64,000 nucleotides of DNA from Marinibactrum halimedae (GTDB taxonomy: Bacteria > Pseudomonadota > Gammaproteobacteria > Pseudomonadales > Cellvibrionaceae): positions 62,001 to 126,000 of the forward strand of contig NZ_JAJQVM010000005.1 of assembly GCF_021234875.1 (NCBI RefSeq). Reading direction: 5' to 3'. A model generated the notes under the pieces. That model was not told the origin of the DNA, did not search any database, and saw only the letters and a program-made list of their open reading frames with translations. Shown here piece after piece: positions 18,935 through 26,868 of this stretch (the stretch's first letter is position 1; every line of letters begins with the position of its first letter). The translations under genes and the position numbers were made by a program.

Positions 18935-19652
18935 TCCTTTTGCCACGTGCTTGGTGGCATTGCTCCTGATTGGTTTGGTTGGGTGCGCTCAATTACCCAA
19001 CGTCGGAGGAGAGCCGAGTGATACCAAAGAGGTTGAAGAAGGCGACTCTAAAGAAGCTGATGTGCTTGGTGATTCCGATGGCACCGACGAAGGTCTTGCG
19101 CCTGTTCGTCAAGTTAGCCCCAACCCTTATTTAGCCAACCCGAAACCTATTGCGACAGACATACAAAGAGCGTTTGATGAAGCCATTGTTGCTCAGCAGT
19201 CTGAGGATTGGGCAGTCGCAGAGTCTTTGTGGCGTCAAATCTCCACCCAAGCGCCAGAGTTGTCTGGGCCGCATCTCAATCTTGGTATTGTTCTGCAGGC
19301 AACAGATAGGCCAGCTGCCGCTGAAAGTGCTTATCTTGAAGCCATTAATGTGAATCAACAGAATGTGTTTGCTTACAATCAGTTGGGGGTCCTTAAGCGG
19401 AAATTGGGTGAATTTACTGAGGCAGAAACCTTCTACCTAAAGGCGCTCGATGTGTGGCCCGATTATGCACAAGCTCATAAAAACCTTGGCATTCTCTATG
19501 ATTTATATATGGGTCGCTTAGCGGATGCGCTCAAACATTATCGTGCCTATCAATCACTCACACAGGAGGAGGATAGAGCGGTAAAAGGTTGGGTGGCCGA
19601 CCTCGAACGCCGTGTTCAGTCGATGAGTGGTTCCGATGCGGGCGCGTCATAA
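18921..19652 (+). CDS. Small TPR lipoprotein
   Basis: A GGAG eight bases before ATG 18921 decides the start, which lies inside the end of the previous gene. The 243-residue product has a lipoprotein signal (CLVALLLIGLVGC then AQLP), an acidic linker (about 40 residues rich in Glu, Asp and Ser), and a C-terminal TPR array (FDEAIVAQQSEDWAVAESLW, GPHLNLGIVLQATDRPAAAE, AYNQLGVLKRKLGEFTEAETF, AHKNLGILYDLYMGRLADAL). It is a second probable outer-membrane TPR lipoprotein of the same operon, perhaps a partner of the 956-residue one. Confidence 0.8.
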   Translation: MKFISPFATCLVALLLIGLVGCAQLPNVGGEPSDTKEVEEGDSKEADVLGDSDGTDEGLAPVRQVSPNPYLANPKPIATDIQRAFDEAIVAQQSEDWAVAESLWRQISTQAPELSGPHLNLGIVLQATDRPAAAESAYLEAINVNQQNVFAYNQLGVLKRKLGEFTEAETFYLKALDVWPDYAQAHKNLGILYDLYMGRLADALKHYRAYQSLTQEEDRAVKGWVADLERRVQSMSGSDAGAS

Positions 19653-19730
19653 CCCGAGAATGATTGGTATGTTGTGGATAATCCGGTATTACGAAAATAG
19701 GCAGATTGGTGAATCTAGGGTCATTGGCTT

Positions 19731-20033
19731 ATGAGAAGACGAATACTTTTGTTTAGAACTTTTTTCGTGATGAGTCTTTCAGGCTGGTTATGTTTATCGG
19801 GTGTTAAAGCGTTGGCTCAGGGAAATGTAGTCAACATTGATGAAACGGTAACGGGTAACCAAGAGCAGCCAAAAGTGCTTTATATTGTTCCCTGGAAGTC
19901 AGCGGCAAATCAAGAAAACCTTGAACAAGATCTTCAGTCGCAGCTCTTGTCCGGTGTTTTTGATCATTTAGAAAGGGCGGAATTAAAGCGAGAAATTATC
20001 TTAATGCAACAAAATGAGAATCAAACTGAATAA
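19731..20033 (+). CDS. Small exported protein of unknown function
   Basis: This 100-residue protein has an N-terminal signal peptide (RRRILLFRTFFVMSLSGWLCLSGVKALAQ) and a short mature domain (about 70 residues) containing EQPKVLYIVPWKS and a helical Gln/Leu/Glu-rich end (LLSGVFDHLERAELKREIILM). It lies 78 bp after the small TPR lipoprotein on the same strand and before the Exb-like genes, so it is probably part of the same complex. I do not recognise a named domain. Base composition matches its neighbours and the frame is well formed. Confidence 0.7.
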   Translation: MRRRILLFRTFFVMSLSGWLCLSGVKALAQGNVVNIDETVTGNQEQPKVLYIVPWKSAANQENLEQDLQSQLLSGVFDHLERAELKREIILMQQNENQTE

Positions 20034-20448
20034 TCGCAACTCAGTTGATCAATTTATTTTTGCAATACCTTTTTGTTTAGGCTGGCACAAAACATAGCGC
20101 AAAAAATTATGGTAAGCGCTAAATAATAACTTGTTGTTTGCGTGCGATAAAAAATAACAAGAGTGAATATGTGACAAAAATGCGCAGTTTTCAGTGTATT
20201 CCAAGTTGAAAAGTGTCATTTCTTGTCAGCGGGCTGCAGTAGAGTGTGAGGTTTAGCGCTTATTTACACAATACAGTTTAGATCACACTTAAACTGTGGC
20301 ACCATTTTAAAAAATATTGGCGGCTTCTTATTTTTAAACCTATTTTTGAAACAGCATTATTTGTGTTTACAAATTGGTTACAAATACAGTGTTTAAAACA
20401 CTGGCCGACAGGTTTTATCTTAATGGCTTTTATGCAGGTGATGGCATT
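20034..20448 (+). promoter_or_regulatory. Promoter/operator region upstream of exbB-like gene
   Basis: This 415-bp AT-rich spacer has no convincing gene. It contains two direct repeats TTACAAAT at 20367-20374 and 20378-20385, eleven bases apart (one helical turn). A 17-bp palindrome CAGTGTTTAAAACACTG at 20387-20403 overlaps the second half of the 15-bp motif also seen at 13170. The palindrome lies 46 bp before the chosen exbB start. This layout suits a repressor or activator site; the protein is unknown. Confidence 0.45.
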
Positions 20449-21108
20449 ATGGATTTCTTCAACACAGTTGTGACTTTCTTTCAAAGCGGTGGCTCCTTCA
20501 TGTACCCCATCGCAGTAGTCTTGGTTATTGGGCTTGCGATTGCTGTAGAGCGTTGGATGTTTTTGACCTACGCTAAACAATCCAACAAGCGCGCTTATAA
20601 CCAAATCATGCCGTTACTAAAGAAAAAAGATTACGCCTCCATTGTAAAGATGGGGCAGAATGGCGGTGCTCCAGTCAGCCGAATTATTGCAGCTGGTGTG
20701 GTGCGTATGGCTGAGTCCCCACGTCGTGATGATATTGAATTGGCCATGGAGGAAGGTGTATTAGAAGCCATGCCTCGTTTAGAAAAGCGCACGAACTATC
20801 TCGCAACACTGGCAAACATTGCTACCTTACTTGGCTTGTTAGGTACCATTATTGGTTTGATTGCCGCCTTCACTGCAGTGGCGAACGCAGATCCAACCGA
20901 AAAAGCCTCACTCTTATCTCAAAGTATTTCGGTTGCTATGAATACGACTGCATTTGGTCTTATTTCCGCAATTCCACTTCTATTAGCCCATGCCGTTTTG
21001 CAGACAAAAACCACTGAAATTGTGGATAGCTTGGAAATGGCGGGAGTGAAATGTTTAAACGTAATTTCTGGCGGCTCTGTGAGTAAAACTCGCAATGTAG
21101 ATCGATAA
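20449..21108 (+). CDS. MotA/TolQ/ExbB family proton-channel protein
   Basis: This is the inner-membrane channel component of a proton-motive-force driven motor. From ATG 20449 it is 219 residues, with a periplasmic start, TM1 (MYPIAVVLVIGLAIAVERWMF), a cytoplasmic loop (RLEKRTNYLATLANIATLLG marks its end), TM2 (LLGLLGTIIGLIAAFTAVA) and TM3 (TTAFGLISAIPLLLAHAVL). The LLGLLGTI and AMNTTAFGL motifs are the TolQ/ExbB signature. Two ExbD-like genes and a TonB-like gene follow. The Gly/Asp-rich N-terminal extension back to 20374 lacks a ribosome site. It is neither the tolQ of a tol-pal operon nor beside a TonB receptor gene. Confidence 0.92.
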   Translation: MDFFNTVVTFFQSGGSFMYPIAVVLVIGLAIAVERWMFLTYAKQSNKRAYNQIMPLLKKKDYASIVKMGQNGGAPVSRIIAAGVVRMAESPRRDDIELAMEEGVLEAMPRLEKRTNYLATLANIATLLGLLGTIIGLIAAFTAVANADPTEKASLLSQSISVAMNTTAFGLISAIPLLLAHAVLQTKTTEIVDSLEMAGVKCLNVISGGSVSKTRNVDR

Positions 21109-21166
21109 CACTTTCAGCGAGTCATTAACGTGACCACGATTTATCTTTTCTGCCAGGATTTCTACG

Positions 21167-21751
21167 ATGTTTCGACATAGGCACAAACGCAATTTTGAGG
21201 CCGAACTGGATATCACCTCGTTCATGAACTTGATGATTATTCTGGTTCCTGTACTCCTTATGAGTATGGTGTTTTCTCATGTGACAGTGTTGGAGTTAAC
21301 GCTACCCGATTCGGCATTGTCAGACAGTTCAAATCCTGATGAGCCGAAGTTGCTTGAGGTTGTTCTTCGCGATGACTATCTGGATGTGAATTACCCTGCG
21401 GGCATCCGCGTTAAGCGAATTGAAAAAATAGCGGCGCCTATTGAGGATGAGAATAACATTGCACCAGTGGACGGGGCAGATAGTGGTACGACAACAGAGC
21501 TTGTGCATAATTTCGAATTGTTATCGCTGACACTGCAAGAGTTGAAACGGCAACTCAAGGAGAAGGGCATTGAAAAGCGCGATATTTTATTGCTATCGCA
21601 GCCCAATACGGATTATCAAACCATCATCAGTGCTATGGATACCGTCCGTTCCTTTAAAGCCGTAGTGGTAGCCGATGTGGTGGATGCAGAACTTTTCCCG
21701 GCAATCTCATTAGGTGATGCGCCAGTGGCTGCTGAGGGAGGTGCCCAATGA
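21167..21751 (+). CDS. ExbD/TolR family protein 1, Asn at the proton-site position
   Basis: This is an inner-membrane stator partner of the ExbB-like protein. A basic N-terminus (FRHRHKRNFEAEL) precedes one membrane helix (DITSFMNLMIILVPVLLMSMVF) and a periplasmic domain with an acidic Gly/Asp/Thr insertion and the ExbD fold end (KRDILLLSQPNTDYQTIISAMD). In ExbD and TolR the helix carries an essential Asp in the motif FxD/LLD. Here that position is Asn21 (FMN), although an Asp lies six residues earlier. It overlaps the next exbD by 4 bp (ATGA). The two ExbD proteins probably act as a heteromer. Confidence 0.9.
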   Translation: MFRHRHKRNFEAELDITSFMNLMIILVPVLLMSMVFSHVTVLELTLPDSALSDSSNPDEPKLLEVVLRDDYLDVNYPAGIRVKRIEKIAAPIEDENNIAPVDGADSGTTTELVHNFELLSLTLQELKRQLKEKGIEKRDILLLSQPNTDYQTIISAMDTVRSFKAVVVADVVDAELFPAISLGDAPVAAEGGAQ

Positions 21752-22347
21752 AACAATCTCTCAGAGCAAAACGGATGGCGAAACATCATCGTCGATTGGG
21801 TGGGGCGAATAAGTTAAACCTTGTTTCCTTAATGGATATCTTCACAATTTTGGTTTTCTTTTTGCTGGTTAATTCTTCGGACGTTGAAGTATTGCAAAAC
21901 AATGAGGCCATTACATTGCCGGAGTCCGTTGCAGAGCAAAAGCCAGAGTCAACATTGGTTATTATGGCGAGCGCTGAGGATATTATCGTTAGTGGGCGCA
22001 GCCTCGTAAAAGTCCCTGAATTATTGATGAGCCCCGATAGTGATATTTCCGCTTTGGCCGAAGAATTAAAATACGTAGCACAGAGGGCAGGCCCCTTGAC
22101 GGAATTAGAGCAAGAAAAAGGCCGCGCCGTCACTATTATGGCGGATGAAACAACCCCATATGCTCTGTTGAAAAAAATCATGAGTACCTGTGCGACCAAT
22201 GATTATCGCGATATTTCCTTTGCGGTAAGTCAGGTTCCCACCAAAGATTTGGACCCTTCGACGCTTCCTCTTGGTCCAGGTGGAGAATCGCTACCTTCCG
22301 GTACTGGTGGTGATACTCCCGCCGTCGATACAGGCATGGAGGGGTAA
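21748..22347 (+). CDS. ExbD/TolR family protein 2, canonical Asp present
   Basis: This second ExbD-like protein has 199 residues. It has a very basic N-terminus (KQSLRAKRMAKHHRR), then the membrane helix KLNLVSLMDIFTILVFFLLV with the conserved proton-carrying Asp at residue 30. The periplasmic domain ends with TTPYALLKKIMSTCATNDYRDISFAV, the typical ExbD terminal fold, and a Pro/Gly/Ser-rich tail. Its start overlaps the previous gene (ATGA) and its stop is one base before the next start codon, so expression is tightly coupled. Confidence 0.92.
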   Translation: MKQSLRAKRMAKHHRRLGGANKLNLVSLMDIFTILVFFLLVNSSDVEVLQNNEAITLPESVAEQKPESTLVIMASAEDIIVSGRSLVKVPELLMSPDSDISALAEELKYVAQRAGPLTELEQEKGRAVTIMADETTPYALLKKIMSTCATNDYRDISFAVSQVPTKDLDPSTLPLGPGGESLPSGTGGDTPAVDTGMEG

Positions 22348-22348
22348 A

Positions 22349-23314
22349 ATGAGCGTAGCGTTTAATACGGCGATGCTCAATCTTGAGCTGCCATGGCAGT
22401 CTGGCCATAAAGAAAATAGCCGCTTCAAAAAAATCGCGACCATTATGCTGGCGGTGTTGTTCGTCGTGGGTGTCGTTATTCCGATGATTCCCATACCAGA
22501 GAAAACACGCGAAGAGAAAGAAACGCTTCCGCCTGAATTAGCACGCGTGGTGTTAGAAAAGAAAGAAATTCCTAAGCCTGAACCTAAGAAAGAAGAGAAA
22601 AAGCCAGAGCCGAAAAAGGAAGAAAAGAAGCCTGAGCCTAAAAAAGAAGAGCCTAAGAAAGAACCGGAAAAAATTGTTGATAAAAAGCCGGAGCCTGCGC
22701 CGACGGTAGAGAAAGCTCGTGAAAAAGCGGCAACTAGCGGCTTGTTGCAATTTCAGGATGATCTTGCCGATATGCGTGAGGCAATGGATTCCAGCAAGTT
22801 AAGTAGCAGTAGCTTAAGTCGTGGAGAATCTCAGGCGAAACAGTTGGATCGCTCGGTGATTACCAATAAAGCAAAACAGTCCAGCGGTGGCATTAACACC
22901 GCAGCGCTCAGTCGTGATACCGGTGGTGTTCGCCTCTCTGGTAAAGAAAATACAACCGTCAGTAGTGAATTGGCCGATGCCCAAGGCAAGAACCCGGTTT
23001 CAGCGGGCAAAGGCAAGGCACGTTCTGGCCGTGGTGATCAGGATATTCGTGCGGTGATGGACCGCAATAAAGGAGCAATTTTCGCCATTTACAACCGTGA
23101 GCTTAGAAAAGACCCAAGCTTAGAAGGTAAAGTAGTCGTGAAAATGGTGATTGAGCCTAATGGGTCTATTTCTGATATCCAAATTGTATCCAGTGAATTG
23201 AATAACCCGGCACTAGAGAAAAAGCTCCTAGCGCGTATTCGATTGATTAATTTTGGTTCTCGTGATGTCAATCAAACCACTGTCAATTACACATTGAGCT
23301 TCTTTCCCGCTTAA
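22349..23314 (+). CDS. TonB-like energy transducer with AgmX/PglI-type C-terminus
   Basis: From ATG 22349, preceded by GGAGGGG, this 321-residue protein has a short cytoplasmic start, one membrane helix (IATIMLAVLFVVGVVIPMIP), and a long Lys/Pro/Glu repeat region (units like KPEPKKEE) able to span the periplasm. A Ser/Gly-rich linker follows, then a C-terminal domain (IRAVMDRNKGAIFAIYNREL, LEGKVVVKMVIEPNGSISDI) of the AgmX/PglI kind. That family is known from Myxococcus gliding proteins. It is probably the transducer moved by the upstream ExbB-ExbD complex and reaching the TPR lipoproteins. It closes the operon, before a strong terminator. Confidence 0.88.
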   Translation: MSVAFNTAMLNLELPWQSGHKENSRFKKIATIMLAVLFVVGVVIPMIPIPEKTREEKETLPPELARVVLEKKEIPKPEPKKEEKKPEPKKEEKKPEPKKEEPKKEPEKIVDKKPEPAPTVEKAREKAATSGLLQFQDDLADMREAMDSSKLSSSSLSRGESQAKQLDRSVITNKAKQSSGGINTAALSRDTGGVRLSGKENTTVSSELADAQGKNPVSAGKGKARSGRGDQDIRAVMDRNKGAIFAIYNRELRKDPSLEGKVVVKMVIEPNGSISDIQIVSSELNNPALEKKLLARIRLINFGSRDVNQTTVNYTLSFFPA

Positions 23315-23445
23315 TGATTTACATTTCGCTTAGATCAAACGTTATTAATAAACACAGTCTTAATACGTTACTTTGAGTGAAGGGTTGTTTAAGTGAGGGA
23401 GTGCTTTAAAGATATCGGCGCGGCAAGGTAAGGTGGTGTTAATGA

Positions 23446-23481
23446 TAAAAAAGGCAGAGTAATTATACTCTGCCTTTTTTA
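23446..23481. terminator. Bidirectional terminator between Exb cluster and glycosyltransferase
   Basis: An 11-bp perfect stem (AAGGCAGAGTA, 23451-23461, pairing with 23466-23476) with a 4-base loop is flanked by an A run on the left and a T run on the right. It fits a rho-independent terminator for both convergent genes. Confidence 0.9.
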
Positions 23482-23525
23482 TTGGATTGCATTAAATTTA
23501 TCTGGTGGTCTCAAACATGTGTTTT

Positions 23526-24989
23526 TTAATAAGCATTTTTATTAAAGATGCGAAAAGGAGTGAGTAATAGGATCTTAATGTCCAAAATAGGACTCCAACG
23601 ATTGATGTATTCCAAGTCACTTTTTACACGAGACTCCATGTCGCTGATTTCTCGTGTTTCCCCTCTGAAGCCTCGAATTTGAGCGAGACCTGTCATGCCT
23701 GGTTTAATACGGCTGCGGGCAAGATACGATGAGATTTTTTCACTGTAAAAATTGTTGTGGCTCACCGCATGAGGTCTTGGCCCGACTAAAGACATACTAC
23801 CAAACAAGACATTAAACAGCTGGGGCAATTCGTCCAAACTGGTACGCCTTATAAAACGGCCAACAGAGGTAATGCGATCGTCGTTTTTTTCCGCCTGTTT
23901 AACATAGTGATCTGCCTCGTGGACATACATACTGCGAAATTTATAGACAAAAAATCGTTTACCATTCCAGCCATCCCGTTCTTGTCGAAAAATAACTGGG
24001 CCAGGAGAAGAGCGTTTAACGGCAATAGCAATGGAAATGAGCAATGGCGCAATCAATAAAATGACTGCACCGGAAATGCATTTATCCATGACATTTTTAA
24101 TCAGTGCTCTGCTGCCACCAAATAGGGGTGTTTCGTTTAGGGTAATCAATGGAAGCCCAGAGATTTCGCGAATGCAGTGATTTAACAAGTCAAACTCATA
24201 AATATCCGGTACCCAAATAACATCCACGTGCTGGTTCTTTAGAGCATTGTAATGTTCCATCAACTGGGGTGTTTCTTGTAAAGAGAGAGCGACATAAACC
24301 CGTTGAATGTTTTCATTTCGAATCAATTGTTTTAAATCATCAAAGTTAAAGACAGATTTGATTTTTGAGGGGAGAGAATAACTTAATTCACTATTGGAAT
24401 AGTCGCATACAGCGATCAGATTTTCATCCAGCCAAACATTATCAGAAATGCGTTCCGCTAACCGATAGACGATATCCCCCGAACCGACAATAACAGTACG
24501 TGAGCGGTTGCGACGAACACTACGGGCGAATAGTTGGAGTTGTAATAGAACATAATGAATTAATGACTGCATAATTAAGCTGATGCAGACCCAATAACCT
24601 AGTAAATTTCGATCATAGACTTGGGTGCTTTCGGTAAAAAAGCCGACAGCAGTCAATGAAAGCACAACCAAGCCCCAAGCCCTTCCTGTTCGTAACACGC
24701 CTTGAAAGCCACTCATTCTACGTCGTCCTACACCAATACTTGGGTAGATGATCAGCATTAACAGCCCTGTTGTGACAATTAACTGAGAGTGAATTCTGGT
24801 AAATTCAGTACCAAATAATGTCAGGCAGAGTGAAAGAGAGAAGGCAACGGTGAGTAAATAAAATGCGTACTCAAACCAGATAATTAATGAGTCGTGCCGT
24901 TGAAGCAGGCGTTTGTATGTAGCGTGATTGTGTTGTGGGCGAGATACAGAAACAGGCGACGAATCGATAGCTTCCTTGACACTATTCAT
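23526..24989 (-). CDS. Polyprenyl-phosphate hexose-1-phosphate transferase (WcaJ-type)
   Basis: This enzyme moves a sugar-1-phosphate from UDP-sugar onto undecaprenyl phosphate, the first step of exopolysaccharide or O-antigen-type glycan synthesis. The 487-residue protein has four N-terminal membrane helices, a Rossmann-like domain (SRTVIVGSGDIVYRLAERI), a fifth hydrophobic segment (CISGAVILLIAPLLISIAIAV) and the C-terminal catalytic domain (SPGPVIFRQERDGWNGKRFFVYKFRSM split over two strands, DDRITSVGRFIRRTSLDELPQ, SLVGPRPHAV, PGMTGLAQIRGFRGET). A revcomp AGGGAAG ribosome site precedes the start. No other glycan genes are in the window, so the sugar cannot be deduced. Confidence 0.92.
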   Translation of the reverse strand: MNSVKEAIDSSPVSVSRPQHNHATYKRLLQRHDSLIIWFEYAFYLLTVAFSLSLCLTLFGTEFTRIHSQLIVTTGLLMLIIYPSIGVGRRRMSGFQGVLRTGRAWGLVVLSLTAVGFFTESTQVYDRNLLGYWVCISLIMQSLIHYVLLQLQLFARSVRRNRSRTVIVGSGDIVYRLAERISDNVWLDENLIAVCDYSNSELSYSLPSKIKSVFNFDDLKQLIRNENIQRVYVALSLQETPQLMEHYNALKNQHVDVIWVPDIYEFDLLNHCIREISGLPLITLNETPLFGGSRALIKNVMDKCISGAVILLIAPLLISIAIAVKRSSPGPVIFRQERDGWNGKRFFVYKFRSMYVHEADHYVKQAEKNDDRITSVGRFIRRTSLDELPQLFNVLFGSMSLVGPRPHAVSHNNFYSEKISSYLARSRIKPGMTGLAQIRGFRGETREISDMESRVKSDLEYINRWSPILDIKILLLTPFRIFNKNAY

Positions 24990-25425
24990 AAAGGCTTCCC
25001 TGTATTTTTGGTGATTAGGTAAAGCGGTGTCTCGTTACGTTGTGTTACCTATGGTAGATGAGTTATGCGCCATTAGCAAAAAACGGCTGGTATCTGTTTT
25101 TTATAAAATAGTTCCTCTTTTATCGCAAGTGAATTCTTTTTCTGTATTTTTCTGGTTGGAACAGAAGGGTAAACCAACACAGGCTATTTTTTTCGACAAC
25201 TCATAAATGAGTGGATTTTGCCAATACAAATTATAGCCAATGCAATAGGTGGTTTTATAAGAAAACAATCTCAGTGTTTGAGTCAATGGTTTTGATTAAA
25301 CGAGAGAAGTTATCTGAATGACGTTGCTCTGTTAACTACAATAAATTCACACAGACGTTTAGTTTATATACATTTTTATGTGTCAATACACGAAACATAA
25401 ACATCATTGATATAGCGGAGGTGTA
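24990..25425. promoter_or_regulatory. 436-bp AT-rich divergent spacer
   Basis: This region lies between the minus-strand sugar transferase and plus-strand rraA and should hold both promoters. It is AT-rich, and I see no gene and no clear operator or terminator in it. Confidence 0.3.
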
Positions 25426-25914
25426 ATGGATATTTCGACCCCAGACATATGCGATCAATTCCCGGAAGAGGTGCGAGTATTAGAACCCATGTTTGCCAAT
25501 TTTGGTGGTATTGCTCGATTCAGTGGTGAAGCGGTGACGGTGAAGTGCTTCGAGGATAACTCAAAGGTAAAAGAGTTAGCCGCCACGGATGGACGAGGAA
25601 AAGTCTTGGTAGTCGATGGCGGTGGTTCTCCACGTCGTGCATTGATGGGGGACATGATTGCGGCTAATGCAGCGGATAATGGTTGGGCTGGGGCGGTTAT
25701 CTATGGGTTTGTTCGTGATGTGGATGAATTAGCGGAAACGCAAATAGGCATCCAAGCCTTGGGCAGTTTTCCCATTAAGACGGATAAACGAGGATTGGGA
25801 GATGTGAATGTCCCTGTGACTTTTGCGGGGACAACGATTATCCCAGGTAATTTTGTGTATGCTGATGATAACGGGATTGTGATTTGTGATCGTGACGTAC
25901 TGTCGGTTAGTTAA
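25426..25914 (+). CDS. rraA: RraA family protein, ribonuclease E inhibitor-like
   Basis: RraA binds RNase E and modulates RNA decay; the same fold also includes HMG/CHA aldolases. The 162-residue length, the N-terminus ([20 protein letters not shown]) and motifs [39 protein letters not shown] and [14 protein letters not shown] match the RraA side of the family. The ATG at 25426 has a strong GGAGG ribosome site. It stands alone, with a tRNA gene after it in the opposite direction. Confidence 0.9.
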   Translation: MDISTPDICDQFPEEVRVLEPMFANFGGIARFSGEAVTVKCFEDNSKVKELAATDGRGKVLVVDGGGSPRRALMGDMIAANAADNGWAGAVIYGFVRDVDELAETQIGIQALGSFPIKTDKRGLGDVNVPVTFAGTTIIPGNFVYADDNGIVICDRDVLSVS

Positions 25915-26008
25915 CTATCTTATTGTTGAGTTATTAATTGTTTAGCCATCCATTATTTAGTTATCGATGGTATTGCTGTCGCATGGTCTGTGGGGGTTAG
26001 GTACTGAA

Positions 26009-26085
26009 TGGCCCGCCCTAGAGGATTCGAACCTCTGACCTTTGCCTCCGGAGGGCAACGCTCTATCCAGCTGAGCTAAGGGCGG
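26009..26085 (-). tRNA. tRNA-Arg (anticodon CCG)
   Basis: Read on the minus strand, the 77-nt sequence folds into a full cloverleaf. The acceptor CCGCCCT pairs with AGGGCGG, the D arm contains GCTCAGCTGGATAGAGC, the anticodon loop CTCCGGA carries CCG, and the T arm AGAGG-TTCGAAT-CCTCT is perfect. Discriminator G is followed by an encoded CCA. Anticodon CCG reads the Arg codon CGG. Confidence 0.97.
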
Positions 26086-26342
26086 GTAATAAGAAGGTGC
26101 ATGACCGTTGTGTGGCAATGCGCCGCGAATGATACCGAGTTAGGTCCATCGCGTCTAGCAACCTGTATTCCACTTGGTTGAAATTGGAGCATTTCCCCCT
26201 AAACGCATTTGTAGCTATAATCCGCGCTCAATTAGAACTGCTTTTATCATTAGGTTGCCTAGCTGAGACGATAATTCATAATGCACTGGGCAATCGCATT
26301 CAACCGCGAACTGATGACGTAGAAAAACCGCGAGGAGAAGCC

Positions 26343-26765
26343 GTGACTTCAACATCTATATTTAGCCTGATTGCCACTGCTGCAACATTAGCAGCGTTAG
26401 CCTTAACTGCGGTAGCGGCAGACGTCGAAGAGGGAATCGAAAGCCGTATTAAATCAGTAGACAGTGTGTGTATGTCTGGAGATGAGTGTGCGGCGGCGCC
26501 TGTTGCGGCGGCACCTGCGGAGCCTCGAACTGGCGCAGAAGTGTATGACACTAAATGCACGACCTGTCATGGTTTAGGTGTTGCCGGCGCACCGAAAATG
26601 GGTGAAGCCAGTCAATGGGGCCCAAGAGCTGCACAGGGCATGGACACCTTATTTGATCATGCTTGGAATGGCTTTAATGGCATGCCAGCAAAAGGCTTGT
26701 GTATGGATTGCAGCGAAGATGAAATCCGAGGTGCCATTCAGCACATGCTGGATAACAGTCAGTAA
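26343..26765 (+). CDS. Cytochrome c5 family protein
   Basis: This is a small exported class I c-type cytochrome. GTG 26343 follows an AGGAG ribosome site and begins a signal peptide (FSLIATAATLAALALTAVAA). An Ala/Pro-rich linker leads to the haem domain with CTTCHG, where two Cys bind haem and His is the proximal ligand. The distal Met is probably in NGFNGMPAKG, and CMDCS forms the extra Cys pair typical of cytochrome c5. It is 140 residues and probably carries electrons to a terminal oxidase. The frame remains open 165 bp upstream without a start signal. Confidence 0.92.
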   Translation: MTSTSIFSLIATAATLAALALTAVAADVEEGIESRIKSVDSVCMSGDECAAAPVAAAPAEPRTGAEVYDTKCTTCHGLGVAGAPKMGEASQWGPRAAQGMDTLFDHAWNGFNGMPAKGLCMDCSEDEIRGAIQHMLDNSQ

Positions 26766-26795
26766 TAAGATCCGCTGTTAGTTCCCTTTACCAAT

Positions 26796-26822
26796 GAACC
26801 GGCCGAAATGGCCGGTTTTTTG
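26796..26822 (+). terminator. Terminator after cytochrome c5 gene
   Basis: A 7-bp G+C-rich stem (ACCGGCC / GGCCGGT) with a five-base loop is followed by six T. It lies 30 bp after the cytochrome c5 stop and before the convergent ABC-F gene. Confidence 0.9.
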
Positions 26823-26868
26823 TGCCTGTAGGTAAATCAATCGGGGAGTATTTATCAAGCACTTGCTC

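Noticed and set aside
20449-23314. Tol-Pal or TonB-ExbBD iron uptake system
   Set aside because: Two ExbD genes, an AgmX/PglI-type C-terminus and no tolA, tolB, pal or TonB receptor gene argue against both.
25101-25286. Minus-strand 61-residue open frame in the spacer before rraA
   Set aside because: No ribosome site, odd composition (Tyr/Cys/Lys mix), no recognisable domain, and it lies in a promoter-like AT-rich region.
26009-26085. tRNA-Arg gene as an integration site
   Set aside because: No integrase and no direct repeat of the tRNA 3' end was seen nearby; flanking genes are core genes.
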